A stretch of 64,000 bases of DNA from Massariosphaeria phaeospora (lineage: Eukaryota > Ascomycota > Dothideomycetes > Pleosporales), in assembly GCA_011032825.1 (NCBI GenBank), contig JAADJZ010000007.1:1674001-1738000 (forward strand), written 5' to 3'. The number at the start of each line of letters is the position of its first letter. Positions within the stretch are counted from its first letter, which is position 1. The notes beneath the pieces are model-generated. The model did not search any database. It was not told where the DNA came from and worked only from the letters and a program-made list of their open reading frames with translations. Below are positions 56,922 through 64,000 of the stretch, piece by piece. Both the position numbers and the translations under genes were made by a program.

Positions 56922-57438
56922 ATGCGCTTCGCCGTTGCTTCCGTGCTAGCATTCGCGTCCTCGGTCACGGCGGTGGGTAACGCTATTGTGGTCAACAGTA
57001 CACCAAGCACCTTCTACCTCTGGTCGGTTGGTGGTTCGGTTGGTCCTAGGCAGACCATTGCTGCGGGTAAGTTCCTTTGAATTGTTCGTCGTTGATTCGT
57101 CGTTCATATCAAGTTAATGCAGTCTAGGCGGAAACTACACCGAAGTCCTTCATCGAGACGCCAAAACTGGCGGTATTGCCATCAAGATTACCAAGACGGC
57201 GGATGGGCTGTATACCGGAGCACCAACTCAGCAATTCTCGTACTCGTTGGACGGCGCTCAGGTTTGGTATGATCTGAGCGCGACTATGGGAGAACCGTTC
57301 AATGGCCAGCGCGTCACCGTGACAGCCAATGGCGGCGGAACTATCGATTGGCCTAAGGGCTCTAACCCGGGAGGTAGCCAGGTCAAGGTAACCTCCAGCG
57401 ATAGCAATGTCGTTTTCACAGCCTACGGTCCAGCATGA
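56922..57438 (+). CDS. BYS1: Small secreted BYS1-domain protein
   Basis: Two exons (56922-57066, 57128-57438) with a 61-base intron give 151 residues. There is a signal peptide at 1-17. The BYS1 (blastomyces yeast-phase-specific) pattern shows in AIVVNSTPSTFYLWSVGG, then TIAAGGNYTEVLHRDAKTGGIAIKI and QFSYSLDGAQVWYDLSATMGEPF. BYS1 proteins have a thaumatin-like beta fold and are secreted by dimorphic and plant-associated fungi. Many of them behave as effector-like or stress-induced proteins; no enzyme activity is known. Confidence 0.85.
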
Positions 57439-59318
57439 GGTAGACAACTTGGCTGGTACTGTGAGTGGGCTGCTAGACGGACGGAAGGAGTTATGAATGG
57501 TTATGCTCGCAGACAACGAAATCAGCGACGACGGGAGATGATCGAAAAGAGCAGGGTGCAAAGTATGAGGCAACAAACAGGAGAGAGAAAAATAGGAAGC
57601 GGGATCGTATACTTAGCTTAATCCGTCTCCAAAGAACTCGACTCTCATTTAGATCGCGCATATGCTTCCAAATTGCCTCGGCCTCGCAAGCTCTTCATGC
57701 CAGCCCGTGGAATTCTCTCAGCTCGTCGAGTGGGGAAACGATTAGATAGCGCAACAATGAGCTCCCGCAAACCAAGCAAGCACTGGAAAGTCCTGCCTTT
57801 CGCAGCAAGTATGGTGAAGACCCAACGATGCGGTTAAGGCGATGGGGAGTGGGCAGCGCACCTGGCAGCGTTGAAACACGGACTAGGCCCGTGCACCGGG
57901 TTCGCCACGTGCGACATTCTTCCCTCGGGTCCCTGAGCGATAACCCGCGACGTCTCTCGTATGCATACCCTCCTCGTCATTTACATACCTACTCGCTCCT
58001 CCCTCGACGTGTGAGCCTCTGAAGCGTGCGCAAGCGGTTTGGCTTCTGCCGGCGTGAACGCAACGTCAAGTCTCTCGTACGCCCCAGGCCACGCCTATTT
58101 TTTTCATCCCATCCGATATCGCCCAACAACTGGCTGCCCACCAACACTTCCTCAGGCCTCACAGCTCAGGCGAGCGGGACCGCCAGTGCCCAATACATAC
58201 GAGGTACTTAGTTCAGCGCCGTGCCGCAATTTGGGTCCGATGTGCAAGGAATTCCCAACACACCGGCTTCGCCATTGACGGTCTCCGGAGGTGCTACTAT
58301 CTGGCATCGCCATGTCTTCTCTACCCACCACCCAGATATATGCTTTGCCAACGCATGTCGTCTGCTGGCCCCCAATAGAATGCGGATAGCGCCATGGCGA
58401 TCGCCTGATGCTTCGACTCTTGCCACAGAGCCGCAGCTGGATACGCGATCCTTCGCTCGCCAGCCGCATGGTCAGCTTCCTTTTTCGTACGACTCTGCGG
58501 ATCACACCTCAACAGCGCGCAATTGGCCCGCTTTGCTTGAAAGCCGCAAGCAACAACTACAAGTAACCTTTTCGTGTGACCGGCTCGCACCCAGATGGCG
58601 GCAGCCTGGTCGTTGCTTTGAGCGTGGAAATGCCTGATATCTTGTGTTTAGCCGCCGTGTATCGGGTGCAAAGCGAGCAAATTCGGTTACTTACTATCCT
58701 ACTATAGTTCACCGCTGGCTCTTGGGTGGCCCGGGGTAGGGGACGGCTGACCGGAACAATCGTTGGCGTGGACTCTGCTGCGCCTGTAGCCCCTGCTCTC
58801 ACCACCCGTCTGTCTTCCCACCAGCCCAGCCGGTTCATGCATGGCCTTATCGTCTCTTGACCTGGAACTCCAGTGCTAACCTCAGCTGGATTGGAGACTT
58901 GCGGGGCCACTGCGGCCTTTTAGGAAAAGATTGCGTTCTTCGCCGCCTGCTAGAGCAGTACCGTACGAACTTCATCACTGCAGTTCTCGATGATTGGCTA
59001 CAATTTATCTCAATTGCGGCCCAGCCGGAGCCACATATTTGTTGCCATGCCGCTTGCGACCAGATGGGCCCCTCCGAGTGGTGGATGCTTTCTGGTGACA
59101 CTGCATGGGGCAGAGTATTCCGACCGCGCTGACATCTAAAAAGGTACTATCCTATTGCATGCTGCATCTCTCTCCCACATCACCTCTCTCTGTTTTCAAC
59201 TCCTAAGCTTTGTAGGCAGCGAGCTTATACGTCGGTTTCTACTTATATCACGCCTTCTACGAAGCAGCCCTTTCAATACTAAAGAAACACATGTTCATCC
59301 TGATCTATAACCTGCATC
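57439..59318. other. Long intergenic region
   Basis: 1.9 kb. ORFs at 58152-58637 overlap on both strands without domains. Pyrimidine-rich leader-like DNA precedes the kinase gene. Nothing else was recognised. Confidence 0.45.
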
Positions 59319-61373
59319 ATGAGTGGCAGGACTCTGACCAACGTCGTGAACGACCAAACAGTCGCATTCAACGCGCTCATATACGGCTATGCAGGGCACT
59401 CACTCGTTACGCCCCACGCCGTTCTGCAACAGGTTTGGTGGACTGAAGAGAGAATCAACGAAAAGGTTACTCCTGAGTTCATCAGATCGAGGCTGTTACC
59501 AAGTCAAAGAGAAAGTCTGAACCGACCTGTAGGGTTTGGTGATCTTACCGACGACAGTTATATGGAGTGGATATTGGAAAAGGCGAGAAGGTTATTTTTG
59601 GTCCTGGCAGAGATCGGGGAGTCGGGCAAGATATTTGCTGCCGTACAAAGGTCATGGGATGATGATGATCTACCGCTTGCTATGGAAGACATCGAACAAC
59701 TCGCGCTTTCGAACAGACGCGACGACCAAGCCGATGCCCGCTTCTACAACACACAATTCACATTCCTGCTCCGAGAACTACGCAAAGGAGTACACATTGA
59801 TTACGCATCGAACGAAGTACTACCTCTGGAACATATAATGGGACTTCCCCCCGCTGCGACCTTACAGCATTGGTCGCGTGTCCATTTACCCAAAAAACCA
59901 AACGAGGTATACGTGCGGAGGAAGTTTCCTCTCGGAAATGTTGAGTCCCCCATGGCTTTTGAGATGGACTACATCATGGATGTGGAAAGTGCGAGGATGG
60001 TTGAGCATGACCACATCACGCCAGTATGGGCTTCGTACACCGCAAAAGGAACAGCGTATGTTTTGACGAACTTTGTCGGACAACATACACTGAGGACGTT
60101 TATCGACCATCGTAATCCCACGCAGTACCAACGACTGTCTAAACTAGACAGGAGATGCTTGATTCTCAATTGGCTTCATTGCCTGGCGGACGCCGTTGCT
60201 ACACTCCACCAGAGCGGGTTCTGCCATTCAGCCATTCGACCTTCAAACATCCTTATCGACGAGCAGAACAATATTGCTTTTAGCGATATCGGCAGTTTAG
60301 AGACATTTCAAAGGGACAAGAAGCCCGATACGATGGACGCATACATCTATAGTGCACCAGAGAGTGTAGACTCTGAGCGCATGCAGTCCGATCAAATACC
60401 TGCGTCCATTGCTAAAACCCCTCGAGAGGCACCAGTTGCAAGCAAGAACTCTGTCGGATCCTTCAACAGCAGTGGGTCGCACCGCCAGAAATTGACCAAA
60501 ACGTCTACCAAGGAACTCTCGGGGTTTAACTTCGGATTTAAGAGGACGAGGCCGACACCTAAACCCTGCCCCAGAGTTCACGAAACGGAGAAGGCGGATG
60601 TGTTCTCACTAGGATGTGTCTTTTTGGAGATGATGACTTTCATGGTGAAGAAGAAGCCACACGAATTCGTAAAGCACCGATCTAGCAAGCAGAAGATCAG
60701 CACCGGTGGACTAAACTCGCGTACCAATCCGTCATTTCACGCGAACCTCGACAAGGTAGATTCCTGGGTGCAGATTATCGAAGATGCATCGCTTGGTCAC
60801 AAAGATGATGCCCTCGGTGCCGTACCTCATGTCCTCGACTTGATTCGAAGAATGCTCAGAAGAACCCCTGGCGTTCGACCAAATTCAAGAGATGTTCGTG
60901 ACTGCCTTCTGAACATCCTGTTCAACTATACAGATATACCGGAAATACACTGCGGTGAGCATAGGCACGACAGTAGGGCTGCGACTTCATCCAGGGTTGG
61001 TTCCGACAGAAGCTCGAGCATGCCATCCCTTCGTTCATCTGCAATGTCCATCTCCACGGTCAGCTCGGACGCGGACACTATTCGCGGATCGATGTTTTCC
61101 AACAGCCAGGTATCCTCGATCCTGGACTCGTACGCTGACCGCTCCACACTGTCAGGCATATCTGAGTCTGAAGACGATGACGCGTCGATAGGCCGACGAC
61201 GGGTTCCACTGGGCTTCGGGTCGGCATGGGAGACACCGCGTAACGCTCCCGCTCCGCCCACGCCTCCTATATCGCCCCTGTCAGCGCAGTCACCCCGCCC
61301 ACCCAGCTCGTCTAGTACGACGGCGGCCTACAAAATCCAGCCATGGAACAAACCATTCTTGCTCTTCCCGTGA
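59319..61373 (+). CDS. Fungal protein kinase-like protein, probable pseudokinase
   Basis: An intronless gene of 684 residues. The first 190 residues form a helical domain of unknown type. The kinase fold runs from about 195 to 545, with VYVRRKFP at the strand 3 position and a hinge near YVLTNFVGQHTL. The catalytic loop reads HSAIRPSNILID (H303), so the Asp of HRD is Ala and the Lys after it is Arg. DFG reads DIG (D323), APE is kept (346-348) and ADVFSLGCVFLEMM is the usual helix F. An insertion lies between APE and helix F (Ser/Thr-rich, 355-420). The C-terminal 130 residues are Ser-rich and disordered. Phosphotransfer is unlikely, while nucleotide binding is possible. Related fungal proteins occur as families in dothideomycetes. 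Confidence 0.85.
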   Translation: MSGRTLTNVVNDQTVAFNALIYGYAGHSLVTPHAVLQQVWWTEERINEKVTPEFIRSRLLPSQRESLNRPVGFGDLTDDSYMEWILEKARRLFLVLAEIGESGKIFAAVQRSWDDDDLPLAMEDIEQLALSNRRDDQADARFYNTQFTFLLRELRKGVHIDYASNEVLPLEHIMGLPPAATLQHWSRVHLPKKPNEVYVRRKFPLGNVESPMAFEMDYIMDVESARMVEHDHITPVWASYTAKGTAYVLTNFVGQHTLRTFIDHRNPTQYQRLSKLDRRCLILNWLHCLADAVATLHQSGFCHSAIRPSNILIDEQNNIAFSDIGSLETFQRDKKPDTMDAYIYSAPESVDSERMQSDQIPASIAKTPREAPVASKNSVGSFNSSGSHRQKLTKTSTKELSGFNFGFKRTRPTPKPCPRVHETEKADVFSLGCVFLEMMTFMVKKKPHEFVKHRSSKQKISTGGLNSRTNPSFHANLDKVDSWVQIIEDASLGHKDDALGAVPHVLDLIRRMLRRTPGVRPNSRDVRDCLLNILFNYTDIPEIHCGEHRHDSRAATSSRVGSDRSSSMPSLRSSAMSISTVSSDADTIRGSMFSNSQVSSILDSYADRSTLSGISESEDDDASIGRRRVPLGFGSAWETPRNAPAPPTPPISPLSAQSPRPPSSSSTTAAYKIQPWNKPFLLFP

Positions 61374-62872
61374 ACAGCTTTTGGGGAAGCACCTACCTAC
61401 ACCTAATATTCTTCACTCGGTTGCTGATGAGGCCGGTACTCTTAACAGGCAGCCCGTCCGCCTGAAGCTTCCATTCCAGCGTTCATGATCCCAAGGGGCA
61501 ATACACCCTCCAAATTATGTTGCGTGCGCGTGCCAACCAGACTGCGGGGGCCATCAACGGCGTCGTCCGGAACGGGAAGGTGGGTCTGCCGATGTCGATC
61601 CGGGGTAAGTTGGAGAACCTCGGCATCTGGTGTGCACGCTTGGGAGTCCGGACGACAACCTTGGAAGCTGGAGAGGCTGGTTCCATCAAGCTTCAGCTTA
61701 TTGCTTCTTCGAGCAGGTGCTAGAGGGCCCCGGCCTTTGTCTCATCACGTGTAAGATAACCTCCATCCATCCTCTCCGTCGTTGTACCACGGCAATGCGG
61801 GGTCGTAGCGTGAGCATATTCGCATCATCTATCCATGCATGTCTCTCACCGCTCCCCATGTCCAAAGCTGCGCCATCTCTTTGCTCGTCAGCCCGCCCGC
61901 CAGCCTCGTTGCTCCTCTCGTTCGCGCTTTACGCCTCGTTCCTGCGTTTGCCCGTCTGCCGACGCAGACATCAGACCCGCACTGCAGGAGGCGACGTATG
62001 AGCGACAAGTCACACTCTCCGGCCGGCCACGAAAGAGATGGAACTTGCCACGAGCATTATCGCCATGCATCGCCAAGGTCCCCCTCCGCGTCCACTCCGT
62101 CCATACCTAAGCCTCGTGACGCGCAGGTCTTCTGCAGACTCATGTTTGCCGTATTGGGCGGACACCTTGCGGCATACTTAAGACCATTTTGGCTGTTGGG
62201 TTGCAGCCTCTGCTCTTCGCCATGCGGAAGGTGCATGGCTTTTGCTATTAAAATTGCTCGCCGCGATGCTCGACCGGAGGAATACAGTGGAGAGGAAGGA
62301 GGTGGGTAGTTACCATCGCCATTGGCTTAGGGCCTTCGACCTTTCTGCGGTGTCAGTAGTCGGTCATGCTGCACCGTTTCTATGCAATATGCAGCATGCT
62401 TCTGCAGTCCCCTCGCGCCACACCACTTTCCTCTTGCACCGGATGTGAACTGGCAACCAATCTCCTCCCGGAGCTCCTCTGCCCTCGTACAAAGTCTTCA
62501 GTGCGCCTCGAGTTCTGTCGTCCTTCTCGTGGACGTCGTCGTTTGGCCGAGCGTTTGAGCACTGAGCCTTTTCTCAAGACCTCGGGTTGGTTTAGCTAGC
62601 TTAAGTGCTAGACAACTTCCGCCCAAGACGCTCGTAAGCTGCAGTGATCCACAGTGGCGTGCAGCAACGAACCTTCCAAGCTTGGTACCGAAGCTTGATT
62701 CAGAGCAGGACAGGGAACAGCTGAAGATGCCTCCATGTGCTCCAGACGCTGTTGCCAACCCTGCAGGGCACCTGCCGTACCTTAAATACTCTGCTGAGGT
62801 CCAGCTCTTTCTCTTGCCAGGCCGCTTGCTTTCCCTCTATTCACGTCCAACACTGGCTGTTCTCACGTCACC
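61374..62872. other. Intergenic upstream of GH2
   Basis: 1.5 kb. Several ORFs of 60-156 codons overlap and none has a domain. Nothing else was recognised. Confidence 0.5.
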
Positions 62873-64000
62873 ATGCGACTCAACTTTGGTATCATTACCT
62901 CGCTGCTAGCGACCGCAACATGTGCTACTTCCATCATTAAAAGAGCAACCATTTCGCAAGCCAACGGTTCGGACTACAAGCTACAGGATGGCCCTCTTGA
63001 CACACCATGGACCTCCAAAGTTGGCACGAACCCGTGGCCTGAGTACCCCCGTCCGCAGTTGAAGCGTTCGCAGTGGAAGAACCTCAATGGAGTTTGGCGG
63101 TATCAGCGCACCACGGTGGATGCACCACCATTCGACGAATCCGTTTCCAAAGCCGTCCTGGTACCATTCTGCTTGGAGAGCGCACTGTCAGGTATGGCCT
63201 CCGACTATTGAATCGAGTGATAGTTGCTGATCACTGCAAGGCATCATGGAGGAGAGGACCATCTATAGTTGGTACAAGACCAATTTTGACGTTCCCTCGG
63301 ATTGGACCACTGGCAACCGCGTTTTGCTGAATTTCGGCGCCGTCGACTACAACACCACTGTCTTCATCAATAGACAGAAGGTATTCAATCATGTTGGTGG
63401 CTATTCCAGTTTCGCTGTTGATGTTACGGACCATTTATCCTCAAATGGAACTAATGAACTGTATTTGCTGCCCTCGTATTCAAGGCGGATCTAATTCTAA
63501 TTTGTTGTTTGTAGCCGTGTTTTTGTTCACGACCCTACCGACGATGGAACCACACAGATCCCGATTGGGAAACAGACTCTGAACCCCTCGCATATCTTTT
63601 ACCGTCCTTGCAGTGGTATCTGGCAGACTGTGTGGCTAGAATCGGCACCCAAAGAGCATGTGACGCAATTGGATGTTAGTGCCGATATGAATGGACTAGG
63701 TATGAGCTCGTTGGGTCCTAACAGCATCTACTGACAATTTCAGTCAATATTACCGCTTATAGCTCTGGGAACGCGAGTTCTCCAGTTGAAATAACGATTT
63801 ACGAGCCGAATTCGGAAGAGGTCATAGCTACCGCGAAGGGATCAGCAAATTCTCCTTTTCAGTTCAAGGTGGACTCCCCACAGCTTTGGTCCCCCAAATC
63901 CCCAACCTTGTACAACATCACGGTAAAATTGGGAAGCGACACTATCCAGAGCTATACTGGATTCAGAACTATATCGAGTGGTGAGGTGGGTGGGATCCCA
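62873..64000 (+). CDS. Secreted GH2 family glycoside hydrolase, 3' partial
   Basis: Four exons are visible (62873-63191, 63241-63460, 63515-63699, 63744 to the window end), all in phase; the frame is open at base 64000, so the gene continues. A signal peptide is at 1-18. GH2 parts are the sugar-binding domain (PRPQLKRSQWKNLNGVW, then VLVPFCLESALSG and YSWYKTNFDVP, LNFGAVDYNTTVFINRQKV), the SGIWQTVWLES junction and an immunoglobulin-like domain (LWSPKSPTLYNITVKLG, GFRTI). The catalytic barrel lies outside the window, so the activity (beta-galactosidase, -mannosidase or -glucuronidase) cannot be told. The third donor site (gtattt) is weak, but the phase fits. Confidence 0.9.

Noticed and set aside
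42114..57438. Secondary-metabolite gene cluster
   Set aside because: No polyketide synthase, peptide synthetase, terpene cyclase or tailoring set is present.
58152..58637. Overlapping ORFs on both strands
   Set aside because: No domain; neither strand has a better case than the other.

Overview
The window is nuclear DNA of a filamentous ascomycete (Pezizomycotina), most likely a dothideomycete. The evidence is short introns (about 45 to 110 bases, GTRNGT donors, CTRAC-type branch sites), one or two genes per 3 to 4 kb on both strands, fungal-only families (DUF6594, WSC, BYS1, GH72, PLAC8, F-box) and a DNA transposon whose stop codons fit repeat-induced point mutation. I reconstructed the spliced genes by hand by requiring the reading phase to match across every intron. 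Splice sites are therefore predictions, but each listed model is phase-consistent.

Layout. 0-4.4 kb: the 3' part of a long Glu-rich then Arg/Ser-rich protein. 5-8.7 kb: a DEDDh exonuclease-like protein, a degenerate Rho-type GTPase with a CAAX box, and an unknown protein with an internal duplication. 10.4-13.7 kb: a secreted GH115 alpha-glucuronidase. 14.1-15.5 kb: an F-box-like protein. 15.9 kb: a pol III-type tRNA-like element. 16.7-19.4 kb: a small Cys-rich (metallothionein-like) protein and a DUF6594 membrane protein. 20.3-21.6 kb: a complete but dead Tc1/mariner element. 21.9-25.8 kb: a RING protein, an interrupted ORF and a C2H2 finger protein. 26.5-32.4 kb: housekeeping genes (dynactin Arp ro-7, NOP58, Pol III subunit RPC17). 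34.8-40.6 kb: a conserved unknown, a PLAC8 protein and a GrpB-GNAT fusion. 42.1-47.5 kb: a heme peroxidase with four WSC domains, and an EAF-type elongation factor. 48-50.4 kb: cytosolic uS2 and mitochondrial uS15 as a divergent pair. 51.4-57.4 kb: extracellular proteins (GH72 glucanosyltransferase, AA14-like copper oxygenase, BYS1). 59.3-61.4 kb: a pseudokinase. 62.9 kb to the end: the start of a secreted GH2 hydrolase, cut by the window edge.

How the genes work together. Several products act outside the cell on plant or fungal walls (GH115, AA14-like, GH2, WSC-peroxidase, GH72), and GH115 plus AA14 would both act on glucuronoxylan-rich material. They are spread among housekeeping genes and are not a tight cluster. 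A second group serves RNA and ribosome production (NOP58, RPC17, EAF, uS2, uS15m).

The least explained DNA is a family of AT-rich 110-140 bp repeats. At least six diverged copies lie between 17.8 and 37.2 kb, always between genes. Next come the structured pol III element at 15.9 kb, the mutated mariner element, and two signalling proteins (GTPase, kinase) that have lost catalytic residues. I see no CRISPR array, rRNA gene, virus or secondary-metabolite cluster.
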